Assembly: GCA_016193485.1 (NCBI GenBank)
Contig: JACPRZ010000065.1
Coordinates: 14,016-55,050 of the forward strand
Reading direction: 5' to 3'
DNA from: Bacteroidota bacterium
Lineage (GTDB): Bacteria > Bacteroidota > Bacteroidia > JACPRZ01
DNA length: 41,035 nt
Each line of letters starts with the position of its first letter. Position 1 is the first letter of the stretch. This document shows, piece by piece, positions 24,208-32,616 of this stretch. The notes under the pieces are model-generated. The model searched no databases. It saw only the letters and a program-made list of their open reading frames with translations, and was not told the DNA's origin. Both the position numbers and the translations under genes were made by a program.

Positions 24208-24233
24208 GCAGTCAGGTGTTTCCACCTGACTGC
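24208..24233. repeat. Perfect hairpin after actB
   Basis: GCAGTCAGGTG - TTTC - CACCTGACTGC, an 11-bp stem with a 4-base loop, starts 4 bases after the actB stop. No T-tract follows. It may block exonucleases or partly end transcription inside the act operon. Confidence 0.8.
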
Positions 24234-24249
24234 GTACAGGTTGATATGT

Positions 24250-24325
24250 GACACACCCCCCATCCCCCCTCTTAATAGATGGGGGCAAAAGTCCCCTCTA
24301 ATAAGAGGGGATTTAGGGGTGTGTC
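24250..24325. repeat. 76-bp palindromic element between actB and actC
   Basis: GACACACCCC (24250-24259) pairs with GGGGTGTGTC (24316-24325). Inside are CCCCTCTAATAAGAGGGG (24293-24310, a hairpin) and a C-rich/G-rich pair further left. The CCCCTCT...AGAGGGG core resembles that of the 12777-12846 element. Confidence 0.8.
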
Positions 24326-24375
24326 TGTGTACAAAATAAGAATATTGTCATATTGATTTGTTTAATAAATAAACT

Positions 24376-25764
24376 TTGTTCCACGAATCCTCCATACGCG
24401 AACCGCTCATACTCGGTGAAAAGGACTACCGGCAAATAACTGAAGATGTAATCAGTCCGGTAGAAAAAAAACCGACAACATTCTGGTGGATTGCAATTTC
24501 CATCACCGGTACTGCCGCCCTGTGGGGAATATTATGCATTTGTTACACCGTAGGAGTCGGCATCGGAACATGGGGCCTTAACCGCACAGTGGGCTGGGCA
24601 TGGGACATCACCAATTTCGTCTGGTGGATCGGTATCGGTCATGCCGGTACACTTATCTCGGCAGTACTGCTTTTATTCAGGTCACGATGGAGGATGGGGA
24701 TAAACCGTTCGGCAGAAGCGATGACAATATTTGCCGTGATGATGGCTGGCTTATTTCCAATTATTCACATGGGAAGGGTATGGCTCGCCTACTGGACTTT
24801 ACCGTTGCCGAATTATTTAGGTTCGCTGTGGGTAAACATAAACTCACCGCTATTCTGGGATGTCTGCGCGATTTCGACATACTTTACCGTATCGCTTGTT
24901 TTCTGGTACCTGGGATTGATACCCGATTTCGGAACTGTTCGCGACAGAGCCAAAATAGCCGGGGCGAAAATCAGGTACCGGGCTTATCACATTCTCAGTT
25001 TCGGATGGAGCGGAAGAGTGAAGGATTGGATACGTCATGAAGAAGTATCGCTTGTTCTTGCAGGATTGTCAACACCTCTTGTATTTTCAGTACACTCGAT
25101 AGTAAGTATGGACTTCGCCACATCTGTAGTTCCCGGCTGGCATACCACCATCTTCCCCCCCTATTTTGTCCTGGGCGCGTTATTTTCAGGGTTTGCTATG
25201 GTTCTTACTCTTACCATCATCATGCGCAAGGTAATGAACCTGAAGGAATACATTACCGTGAAACATATTGAATACATGAACCTGATTTGCCTGCTGACCG
25301 GTTCCCTTGTAGGTACGGCTTATCTGACTGAACTGTTTATTTCATGGTATTCGGGAGTGGAATATGAGCAATATGCCTTCATTAACCGCGCTACGGGTCC
25401 TTATTGGTGGGCTTATGCGTGCATGATGACCTGCAACGTCATCAGTCCGCAACTCTTCTGGTTTAAAAAAATACGCAGGTCCATTCCTCTTGCCTTCTTT
25501 CTCTCCATTATTATCAATATCGGGATGTGGTTTGAACGGTTTGTGATCATCGTCACCTCTATTCACAGGGAATATATACCATCCATGTGGACTATGTTCC
25601 ACCCGACTTTTGTCGATGTCGGTATTTATGTGGGAACCATCGGGATATTTTTCACGCTCTTTTTATTATTCGCCAAATTTTTCCCCGGAATTGCACAAAG
25701 CGAACTGAAAACCATATTGAAAATTTCAGGGGAGAAGTACAAACAAAACGGAGTCCACCATTGA
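24376..25764 (+). CDS. actC: Alternative complex III subunit ActC, NrfD-like quinol-binding membrane protein
   Basis: 462 residues. The start must be TTG 24376: an in-frame TAA lies one codon upstream (24370-24372), and the translated start MFHESSIREPLILG matches the N terminus usual for ActC. It has about ten membrane helices of the NrfD/PsrC type (for example WWIGIGHAGTLISAVLLLF, HTTIFPPYFVLGALFSGFAMV). This family forms the quinol site and possibly a proton path in alternative complex III. The gene is separated from actB by 172 bases of palindromic repeats. A C7 run is at 25155-25161. Confidence 0.94.
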   Translation: MFHESSIREPLILGEKDYRQITEDVISPVEKKPTTFWWIAISITGTAALWGILCICYTVGVGIGTWGLNRTVGWAWDITNFVWWIGIGHAGTLISAVLLLFRSRWRMGINRSAEAMTIFAVMMAGLFPIIHMGRVWLAYWTLPLPNYLGSLWVNINSPLFWDVCAISTYFTVSLVFWYLGLIPDFGTVRDRAKIAGAKIRYRAYHILSFGWSGRVKDWIRHEEVSLVLAGLSTPLVFSVHSIVSMDFATSVVPGWHTTIFPPYFVLGALFSGFAMVLTLTIIMRKVMNLKEYITVKHIEYMNLICLLTGSLVGTAYLTELFISWYSGVEYEQYAFINRATGPYWWAYACMMTCNVISPQLFWFKKIRRSIPLAFFLSIIINIGMWFERFVIIVTSIHREYIPSMWTMFHPTFVDVGIYVGTIGIFFTLFLLFAKFFPGIAQSELKTILKISGEKYKQNGVHH

Positions 25765-25771
25765 AACCAAA

Positions 25772-25806
25772 ATCCAGTATCCAGTATCAAGCATTCAGTA
25801 TCATGT
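25772..25806. repeat. Heptanucleotide repeat, 5 units
   Basis: ATCCAGT, ATCCAGT, ATCAAGC, ATTCAGT, ATCATGT follow each other from 25772 to 25806 in the 95-base gap between actC and actD. Confidence 0.75.
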
Positions 25807-25859
25807 AATCATCATAAAATCCGGAAAATAAGTTTCAGGAATACAGAAATAAAATTTTG

Positions 25860-26375
25860 ATGGGGAATAAAATATTCGCCATATACGATGACGAGGAACG
25901 CCTGATACGTGCCGTTAAAAAAATCAGGAAGGGCGGTATTGCCATCCATGAAGTATATACTCCTTTCCCTGTACACGGATTGAGGGAAGCGCTTGGTTTA
26001 CCGCGTACAAGGATGGCAATAGTATCATTCCTGTGCAGTTCAACGGGTGTGTTTCTCGCCCTGTGGGGAATCTGGTACATGATGATTTACGACTGGCCCA
26101 TGAACATAGGCGGAAAACCGAGTTTTTCATTCCTCGAAAATCTGCCATCCTTTGTTCCCCCGCTTTTTGAGGCGATGGTTTTTTCGGCCGCGCATGGAAT
26201 GGTTCTGATTTTTCTCCTGAGAAGTTGGATTTTACCGGGAGTCACGCCAAAAAATCCTGATCCCAGGACCACCGCTGATAAATTCCTGGTTGAAATTATT
26301 GAAGATGGAGAAGGAACGAGAGAAGGTATTATCAGTGCATTGAGGGAAACAGGTGCGGAGGAAGTACGTTTTTGA
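25860..26375 (+). CDS. actD: Alternative complex III subunit ActD (DUF3341)
   Basis: 171 residues from ATG 25860 (MGNKIFAIYDDEERLI); a TTG one codon before is not needed. The N-terminal cytoplasmic domain KKIRKGGIAIHEVYTPFPVHGL is typical of DUF3341. Two membrane helices follow (SFLCSSTGVFLALWGIWYMM and PPLFEAMVFSAAHGMVLIFLL). ActD is a small accessory subunit of alternative complex III without cofactors. Its 3' end is followed within 22 bases by actE. Confidence 0.93.
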   Translation: MGNKIFAIYDDEERLIRAVKKIRKGGIAIHEVYTPFPVHGLREALGLPRTRMAIVSFLCSSTGVFLALWGIWYMMIYDWPMNIGGKPSFSFLENLPSFVPPLFEAMVFSAAHGMVLIFLLRSWILPGVTPKNPDPRTTADKFLVEIIEDGEGTREGIISALRETGAEEVRF

Positions 26376-26397
26376 AAATTACAAATACAATATGCAC

Positions 26398-27132
26398 ATG
26401 AAATATAATACTAATATACGAATGAATACCAATGATACGAATCCCATTTCGACTATGGCTGATTTTCATGCTGCAGAGAATTTCATTCGTATCATTAGTA
26501 CAATTAGTATATTAGTTTTTTGTTTTTCCTGCGTTGACCCGGCAAGGGAATATTCGCCTGATCTGAAACATTCAACTCCCGGAATAGAATATATGCCCGA
26601 CATGTACCGGTCAGGCGCATACGAACCAAATACGGTAAATCCTGTTTTTGCCGGAAAGCAATCCGCTGGACAACCGGTGAAAGGCACAATCGCAAGATTG
26701 AATCTTTCAAATGAAATGGCGATGAATAAAGAACGTATAGATACAATGCTCGATGAACTGCTGGTACCTTTTTCTTATCCGGATTCAAAAGAAGGGTATG
26801 ATTCTGCCGGTAAATACCTGAAAAATCCTTTGCCCCTGAATGATGCGGTACTTGCCGAAGGCAAACGGCTATTCGGGAATAACTGTATTTATTGTCATGG
26901 AGCAGAAGGAAAAGGTGACGGCAACCTGGTGCAGGCGGGGAAATATGCACCCCCCCCGTCATACTCTACAGGCGTTTCATCCCGCGGAGGAGCCATGAAA
27001 GACCTGGCGCCCGGTAAAATTTATCATACCCTCGTTTACGGTGTCAATATGATGGGCTCCCATGCAGCGCAGTTAAATCCTGAAGAACGGTGGAAGGTTA
27101 TCTGGTATGTACGGCAATTACAACAGAAATAG
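26398..27132 (+). CDS. actE: Alternative complex III subunit ActE, monohaem cytochrome c lipoprotein
   Basis: About 244 residues from ATG 26398; ATG 26455 (MADFHAAENFIRIIS) is an equally good start, giving a normal-length lipoprotein signal that ends ISILVFCFSC, with the lipid-modified Cys. The frame is open upstream to a GTG at 26353 overlapping actD. The haem motif is CIYCHGAEGKGDG and a likely axial Met is in NMMGSHAAQL. ActE is the exit cytochrome that passes electrons on to the oxidase. Its 5' coding region overlaps a nested inverted repeat (26410-26516), so the N terminus is probably not native to the family. A C8 run at 26950-26957 encodes Pro-Pro-Pro near the haem domain. Confidence 0.92.
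   Translation: MKYNTNIRMNTNDTNPISTMADFHAAENFIRIISTISILVFCFSCVDPAREYSPDLKHSTPGIEYMPDMYRSGAYEPNTVNPVFAGKQSAGQPVKGTIARLNLSNEMAMNKERIDTMLDELLVPFSYPDSKEGYDSAGKYLKNPLPLNDAVLAEGKRLFGNNCIYCHGAEGKGDGNLVQAGKYAPPPSYSTGVSSRGGAMKDLAPGKIYHTLVYGVNMMGSHAAQLNPEERWKVIWYVRQLQQK
26410..26516. repeat. Nested inverted repeat across the actE signal-peptide region
   Basis: Outer arms ACTAATATAC (26410-26419) and GTATATTAGT (26507-26516), inner arms AATGATACGAAT (26431-26442) and ATTCGTATCATT (26485-26496). The repeat covers the codons for the actE signal peptide. Confidence 0.75.
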
Positions 27133-27141
27133 TATCGGAAA

Positions 27142-28317
27142 ATGAATTTTGAATTTTCAAAAAAATTAAAAACCGTTTGTTACATTTTGATTGCCGTTGG
27201 CATTATTACGGTAATTGCCGGTTTCATGAGCGGTGAAACGGTACGCACATGGTCAAACCTGCTGATTGATAATTTCCTCTTTCTTGCAATTGCGGTTTTC
27301 GGAACTTTTTTTGTCGCCCTTCTTTATCTTACCGAATCGGCATGGGGCGTGACCATGAAAAGGATCCCCGAAGCGATGTCGCAGTTTTTATGGGTTGCCG
27401 GAGTAATTATGCTCCTGATATTTATCGGGGGCCACCATTACCTTTACCACTGGACCCACCCTGAACTTACCGATCCTGCTTCACCCCGGTTTGATGCATT
27501 GATAACGGAAAAATCGGTTTACCTTAACACTCCGTTTTTTCTTATCCGGATGGTTTTCATACTCGGAATATGGATTTTCTGCACTCATTTATTACGCAAA
27601 TATTCCAGACGCCAGGATGATCAGGGCTGGCAGGGTTATCATAAAAAATCCCGTTTCACCTCAGCGGTCTTCATGGTATTTTTCGCTGTGACCTGCGTTG
27701 TTGCAGCATGGGACTGGCTCATGTCACTTGAACCCCACTGGTACAGCACCATTTTCGGATGGTATGTATTCGGAAGTTTATGGGTGAGCGGAACGGCTGT
27801 TGCCATTTTATTGCTGGTTTACCTGAAGAGAAAAAATCTTTTACCGAATGTAAATGCCAATCACCTTCACGACATGGGTAAATGGCTCTTTGCGCTAAGT
27901 TGCATGTGGACGTACTTATGGTTTTCGCAGTTCATGCTGATATGGTACGCAAACATTCCCGAAGAAGCCGCTTTTTACCTGCCGCGAATCAAACATTATC
28001 CGGAACTTTTTTACGGAATGCTTTTTGTGAATTTCCTTCTCCCTTTCCTTGTCCTTATGTCGCGCGACAGCAAACGCAATACGGTATACCTTGTTGCCGT
28101 TGCCATACTCGTATTTATCGGACACTGGCTCGATTTTTATGTTCTTGTAATGCCGGCTACGGTAGGTGAATACTGGTCAATCGGCTGGATTGAAGCGGGA
28201 ATTCTTCTTGGATTTATTGGCGGATTTTTATTCGTCACCTTCAAATCCCTTACTAAAGCATCCCTTGAGGTAAAGCAACATCCTTTCCTGCAGGAGTGCG
28301 TGCATCATCACGTTTAA
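27142..28317 (+). CDS. actF: Alternative complex III subunit ActF, NrfD-like membrane protein
   Basis: 391 residues, about ten membrane helices, beginning MNFEFSKKLKTVCYIL. ActF is a shorter paralogue of ActC of the NrfD/PsrC type and pairs with it in the membrane core; a proton-translocating role is proposed in the family. Conserved-looking polar patches include ESAWGVTMKRIPEAM, WDWLMSLEPHWYSTIFGWY, and the PGTVGEYWS-like stretch (here PATVGEYWSIGWIEAG). It begins nine bases after the actE stop and is followed by a 104-base gap with a T7 tract near 28342, before coxB. Confidence 0.93.
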   Translation: MNFEFSKKLKTVCYILIAVGIITVIAGFMSGETVRTWSNLLIDNFLFLAIAVFGTFFVALLYLTESAWGVTMKRIPEAMSQFLWVAGVIMLLIFIGGHHYLYHWTHPELTDPASPRFDALITEKSVYLNTPFFLIRMVFILGIWIFCTHLLRKYSRRQDDQGWQGYHKKSRFTSAVFMVFFAVTCVVAAWDWLMSLEPHWYSTIFGWYVFGSLWVSGTAVAILLLVYLKRKNLLPNVNANHLHDMGKWLFALSCMWTYLWFSQFMLIWYANIPEEAAFYLPRIKHYPELFYGMLFVNFLLPFLVLMSRDSKRNTVYLVAVAILVFIGHWLDFYVLVMPATVGEYWSIGWIEAGILLGFIGGFLFVTFKSLTKASLEVKQHPFLQECVHHHV

Positions 28318-28421
28318 GGGAACAACGTCCGGTCCGGCCTTTTTTTGTTATTTTTACTTTGCGAATTAAATTAATCCGTAACTTGCGGCAGTTTTAAGTG
28401 TCTTATCCGGCACATGAGGGG

Positions 28422-29456
28422 ATGAATGCTTTTCTTATTCTTCTGGTTCTCTTCTTCGGGCTCTCTGTTATCTGGCAGATTATCCGTATTTTTGAATTGA
28501 CCTCTATTCTGCAGGACAAGGTCATCCTTTCCGAACTCCCTTCGGAACAGACAAATAATTTCAACGGCACCCTTCTTTTCATAGGCACCTTCTTTTACCT
28601 GGGCGCTTTTGTTTACCTCTTTTTCACCTACCGCGATAAACTCCTGCCGCCATCGGCATCAGAACATGGTTTTTCCATCGATGCACTTTTCGGCACTACT
28701 ATAGTTATCATATCAATTGTATTCTTTCTAACCCATATCCTTCTCGCGTTTTTTGTTTATAAATATTACGGCAAACACGGCCGGAAGGCATATTTTTACC
28801 ATGATAATTCCCGGCTTGAATTTTTCTGGACGCTGATACCCACAGTGGTTCTGAGCGGACTGATTTTATACGGTTTAATAATCTGGGACCGGGTAATGAA
28901 TCCTTCGGACTCAAATGCAATGCACATCGAAATTTATGCAAAGCAGTTCCAGTGGTATGCGCGCTATCCGGGAGCCGACAGTGCAATCGGTATTGCCGGT
29001 TACCAGCATATCGCTGGCACCAATGCATTAGGACTTGATACTAACGACCGGAAAGGATGGGATGATGTCATAACCGGTGACCTTCATCTCCCGGTAAACC
29101 GGCCTGTACTGCTCACTTTCCGGTCGCAGGATGTGATCCACAGCGCTTACCTTCCGCATTTCCGCATGCAGATGAACTGCGTACCGGGTATGACTACAAG
29201 GTTCCAATTTACTCCGCAAACCACAACCACCGAAATGCGCCTGAAAGAAAACAATCCGGATTTCGATTTTATTCTCCTCTGCAATAAAATTTGCGGAGCG
29301 GCACATTATAATATGAAAATGCCGGTAGTGGTGGAGGAAGAATCTTTATTCAAAAAATGGATTGACAGCCAGGCGCCATTTATGGCTGGACGGTCTTCGC
29401 AGGTAAAAAACCAGTCAGCTGAACTTAATGTGCTCCCAACCGCACCGGTAAATTGA
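28422..29456 (+). CDS. coxB: Cytochrome c oxidase subunit II (CuA subunit)
   Basis: 344 residues from ATG 28422 (MNAFLILLVLFFGLS); a GTG at 28398 adds eight residues and is less likely. Three hydrophobic segments are visible (residues about 2-22, 42-65 and 80-115), the last two being the usual subunit II pair. The periplasmic cupredoxin domain has DVIHSAYLPHFRMQMN and LCNKICGAAHYNMKM, which supply the CuA ligands (two Cys, two His, Met, plus a backbone carbonyl). It takes electrons from ActE or another cytochrome c. No cytochrome c domain is fused at its C terminus. coxA starts seven bases after its stop. Confidence 0.95.
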   Translation: MNAFLILLVLFFGLSVIWQIIRIFELTSILQDKVILSELPSEQTNNFNGTLLFIGTFFYLGAFVYLFFTYRDKLLPPSASEHGFSIDALFGTTIVIISIVFFLTHILLAFFVYKYYGKHGRKAYFYHDNSRLEFFWTLIPTVVLSGLILYGLIIWDRVMNPSDSNAMHIEIYAKQFQWYARYPGADSAIGIAGYQHIAGTNALGLDTNDRKGWDDVITGDLHLPVNRPVLLTFRSQDVIHSAYLPHFRMQMNCVPGMTTRFQFTPQTTTTEMRLKENNPDFDFILLCNKICGAAHYNMKMPVVVEEESLFKKWIDSQAPFMAGRSSQVKNQSAELNVLPTAPVN

Positions 29457-29463
29457 ATTTTTT

Positions 29464-31230
29464 ATGGACGCGCATGTTTTGCATCATCCTCGCAAAGAAA
29501 ACTTCTGGACAAAATGGGTGTTCAGCCAGGATCATAAAATGATTTCGAGGCAGTACCTTAATACTGCCGTTATTATGGCCGTAATCGCTATGATGATGTC
29601 CACATTTTTCCGGTTACAACTGGCCTGGCCGGGACAAAGTTTTCCCATTCTTGAGACGTTTCTGGGCAAGTGGGCAAAAGGGGGGATTCTGGATCCGAAC
29701 ATGTACCTTGGACTGGTTACCATCCACGGAACCATTATGGTCTTTTTTGTTCTTACAGGCGGATTAAGCGGAACTTTCAGCAACCTGCTCATCCCCCTGC
29801 AGGTTGGCGCGCGCGATATGGCGTCACCGTTCCTGAACATGCTTTCGGTTTGGTTCTTTTTTGCATCAACGGCAATCATGATGGTCTCCCTTTTTGTTGA
29901 AGCGGGTCCTGCCTCTGCCGGGTGGACCATATACCCCCCCCTTAGCGCTCTTGATAAGGCGATGCCCGGTTCCGGGCTTGGAATGGACCTATGGATTATC
30001 AGCATGGCGATCTTTATCGTTTCGGCACTTTTAGGAGGATTGAATTATGTAATTACGGTGCTTAACCTGCGCACAAAGGGCATGTCAATGACGCGCCTGC
30101 CTCTTACCGTTTGGGCTTTCCTTGTAACGGCAATACTGGGAATTCTTTCTTTCCCGGTTCTCTTTGCCGCAGCGCTTCTTCTCCTCTTTGACCGCCATTT
30201 TGGCACCAGTTTTTACTTGTCGGATATCTTCATAGGAGGAGCACCGCTTAATCAGACAGGAGGCAGCCCTATACTTTTCCAGCATCTCTTCTGGTTCCTC
30301 GGCCACCCGGAAGTTTATATTGTTATCCTGCCCGCACTCGGAATCACTTCCGAAATTATTGCTACCAACGCACGGAAACCCATCTTCGGATACAAGGCAA
30401 TGATACTATCCATACTTATTATAGGTTTCCTTTCATTTGTCGTGTGGGGTCACCACATGTTTGTTACAGGAATGAATCCGTTTCTCGGTTCCGTATTTAC
30501 ATTTACGACTTTACTTGTTGCCATTCCTTCTGCAGTCAAGGTATTCAACTATCTCGCTACCTTATGGAGAGGGAATCTGCGCTTCACTCCCGCAATGCTA
30601 TTCGCTATCGGACTGGTTTCGTCCTTTATTACCGGGGGTCTCACAGGGCTGATCCTCGGTGACTCGGCTCTTGATATCAATGTTCATGATACCTATTTCG
30701 TGGTGGCTCATTTCCATATCGTCATGGGAATGTCGGCAATTTTCGGGATGTTTGCAGGAGTTTATCACTGGTTCCCGAAACTCTATGGAAGGATGATGAA
30801 TAATAGTATGGGTTACATCCATTTCTGGGGTACTGTCGTCTCCGTATACGGGGTATTTTTCCCGATGCATTTTTTGGGGCTTGCGGGTGTTCCAAGGCGG
30901 TATTACGCCAATACGGCTTACCCGCTCTTTGATGATTTTATTTCGCTGAACGAGTGGATTACTTTTTTTGCTATATTAGGGGCGATTTTCCAGGGGGTAT
31001 TCCTCTTTAATTATTTTTACAGCATGTTCCGCGGAAGGAAAGCGGAACAAAATCCGTGGAAAGGAAACACCCTTGAATGGACCACGCCCGTAGAACCCCT
31101 GCACGGAAACTGGCCCGGTGCTATCCCGGAAGTTCACAGGTGGCCCTATGATTACAGCAAACCCGGTAAAACGGATGATTTTGTACCGCAGACCATACCG
31201 CTCACCAGAGATGAAAAGGAAGGGCATTAA
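29464..31230 (+). CDS. coxA: Cytochrome c oxidase subunit I (aa3-type, family A)
   Basis: 588 residues with about twelve helices. Haem and copper ligands are visible: His in VTIHGTIMVFF (low-spin haem), GHPEVYIVILPALG (CuB His, the Glu of the D-pathway end and the cross-linked Tyr), WGHHMFVTG (two CuB His), and VAHFHIVMG (haem a3 and low-spin haem). The GHPEVY Glu marks family A. With the act genes it forms the alternative complex III-aa3 supercomplex known from Flavobacterium johnsoniae and similar bacteria, reducing O2 to water and pumping protons. No subunit III, IV or assembly gene (cox3, cyoE, ctaA) follows; the next gene is unrelated. Confidence 0.97.
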   Translation: MDAHVLHHPRKENFWTKWVFSQDHKMISRQYLNTAVIMAVIAMMMSTFFRLQLAWPGQSFPILETFLGKWAKGGILDPNMYLGLVTIHGTIMVFFVLTGGLSGTFSNLLIPLQVGARDMASPFLNMLSVWFFFASTAIMMVSLFVEAGPASAGWTIYPPLSALDKAMPGSGLGMDLWIISMAIFIVSALLGGLNYVITVLNLRTKGMSMTRLPLTVWAFLVTAILGILSFPVLFAAALLLLFDRHFGTSFYLSDIFIGGAPLNQTGGSPILFQHLFWFLGHPEVYIVILPALGITSEIIATNARKPIFGYKAMILSILIIGFLSFVVWGHHMFVTGMNPFLGSVFTFTTLLVAIPSAVKVFNYLATLWRGNLRFTPAMLFAIGLVSSFITGGLTGLILGDSALDINVHDTYFVVAHFHIVMGMSAIFGMFAGVYHWFPKLYGRMMNNSMGYIHFWGTVVSVYGVFFPMHFLGLAGVPRRYYANTAYPLFDDFISLNEWITFFAILGAIFQGVFLFNYFYSMFRGRKAEQNPWKGNTLEWTTPVEPLHGNWPGAIPEVHRWPYDYSKPGKTDDFVPQTIPLTRDEKEGH

Positions 31231-32482
31231 TGCCTTCCTGATTTTCTATCTTCATCCGTTCCTTCCAACATCCATTTATACTTTCCTTTGTTTGAGTTTT
31301 TTAATCTTTACCCAGTTATCTTTGGCGCAAACCGGAAACGATGGCGACAGTGCGGTAGATCCTTCAAACAAAAATCTTAAGCGGCTTTACAAATGGCAGG
31401 ATTTTTACATTAACCAATCGAAGAAAAGTTATATCCCTGAGAAATACTCCGTAAAATATTCCTCCTGCCTGGGCGAAGTGGAACAGAACATCAGAGCCGT
31501 ACGTTCAAAACGACTCGAACTGGCGCAGAATAATACCGCACAGGCGGAAAAAGAGAAATTCAGTTTCCAGTTCCGCGATATGGATGTGGATGTGTCACGG
31601 CTTGAATCGCCAGTATATTATGCTTACGAATTTTCTTCTTGGGTTTTCAACCTCGGCATCTCGCTGCTTGACCTGAAGAAATATTCAACCCCGGTGGTTT
31701 TCACTGCTGAAAAAATCTTCACCGAACGTTTGAGCGGTGGATTGTTCCTCGGATATTTCAATGAAAAATTCCGGCAGTACACAAACTATCCTGTTGACAA
31801 TAATTATTTCACATCCAACAAATGGAACTATAAATATAATGATGGTTTTATCGGTGCAAGGGGCTCATTCCACCTTCTTAACCCTGTTTCAAAATTGAGT
31901 TTCCGGAAATTTGATATATACGTAACAGGGTTGGCCGGTTTCAACATAGTATCAAATACAATTCCCTTTTTTGACAATGAAAAATATCTTGATTTTGGAA
32001 AATATGATGAAGCCCGTAAAAAGGGGATTGTTTATGGCGGTTTTGGCGGAATCCGCTATATGTACGATGATATGCTCGGATTTTATTTTGAAGGCGGTTA
32101 CGCCAATACCGCTTTCGCTTCTGCCGGTTTAACACTCCGGTTGCTGAACAAACAGGATGCTGCTTCCCGCATGGATGCCATTGTTTTCAAGGTGAAGTTA
32201 TTATCTTCTTCAAGACCTCTTGCGCTGACCGACCCAAAACTGAAAGGACTAACTGGCGTTGAACTCTATCCCGATAAAAACGGATTTATTTATACAACCG
32301 GTAATGAACCAACCCTTAATGGCGCTGAAGCCGTTAAAGAATCAATGATAAAATTCGGGTTCAAAAAAGCCGAAATAGTCGCTTTTAAAAATGATGAAAT
32401 GATAAGCGTGAAAAAAGCAGCCAAAATACAGAAGAAGATTGAAAAGGAAACATTAAAGGAAGAATTGCCGGGGACGAAGTAG
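31211..32482 (+). CDS. Predicted outer-membrane beta-barrel protein with SPOR-like C terminus
   Basis: 423 residues from ATG 31211 (MKRKGINAFLIFYLHPF), overlapping the end of coxA by 20 bases. A long N-terminal signal peptide ends near LSLAQT. Alternating aromatic strands from about residue 150 to 320 (GGLFLGYFNEKF, GFIGARGSFHLL, YGGFGGIRYMYDD, GFYFEGGYANTAFASAGLTL) suggest a small outer-membrane barrel. The end, GVELYPDKNGFIYTTGN ... GFKKAEIVAFKNDEMIS, resembles a degenerate SPOR-type unit. I do not recognise the family; both readings are inference. It may be cotranscribed with coxA by overlap, but a functional tie to respiration is not shown. Confidence 0.7.
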   Translation: MKRKGINAFLIFYLHPFLPTSIYTFLCLSFLIFTQLSLAQTGNDGDSAVDPSNKNLKRLYKWQDFYINQSKKSYIPEKYSVKYSSCLGEVEQNIRAVRSKRLELAQNNTAQAEKEKFSFQFRDMDVDVSRLESPVYYAYEFSSWVFNLGISLLDLKKYSTPVVFTAEKIFTERLSGGLFLGYFNEKFRQYTNYPVDNNYFTSNKWNYKYNDGFIGARGSFHLLNPVSKLSFRKFDIYVTGLAGFNIVSNTIPFFDNEKYLDFGKYDEARKKGIVYGGFGGIRYMYDDMLGFYFEGGYANTAFASAGLTLRLLNKQDAASRMDAIVFKVKLLSSSRPLALTDPKLKGLTGVELYPDKNGFIYTTGNEPTLNGAEAVKESMIKFGFKKAEIVAFKNDEMISVKKAAKIQKKIEKETLKEELPGTK

Positions 32483-32529
32483 AGGGATGAAAGAGTATGA
32501 AGAAGTAAAGAGGTAAAGATTTGGTAGTA

Positions 32530-32560
32530 TTGCACAGTTTAATATTTTATCGTATATTTG
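32530..32560 (+). promoter_or_regulatory. Promoter of the giant PKD-repeat gene
   Basis: TTG (32530-32532), 20 bases, TATATTTG (32553-32560), a full consensus match. Predicted start near 32566, about 50 bases before the chosen GTG start at 32617. Confidence 0.7.
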
Positions 32561-32616
32561 TGTGTTTATTTAAAAATAACAGGGTAATAAGAAAACTCAC
32601 TATTCATTTTAATAGA

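Noticed and set aside
31317..31324. TATCTTTG promoter-like site
   Set aside because: It lies within the signal-peptide codons of the barrel protein, with no start codon or gene placed to use it.
32521..32616. TTG start of the PKD-repeat gene at 32521
   Set aside because: A full-consensus promoter lies inside this stretch, and the signal peptide begins properly at GTG 32617.
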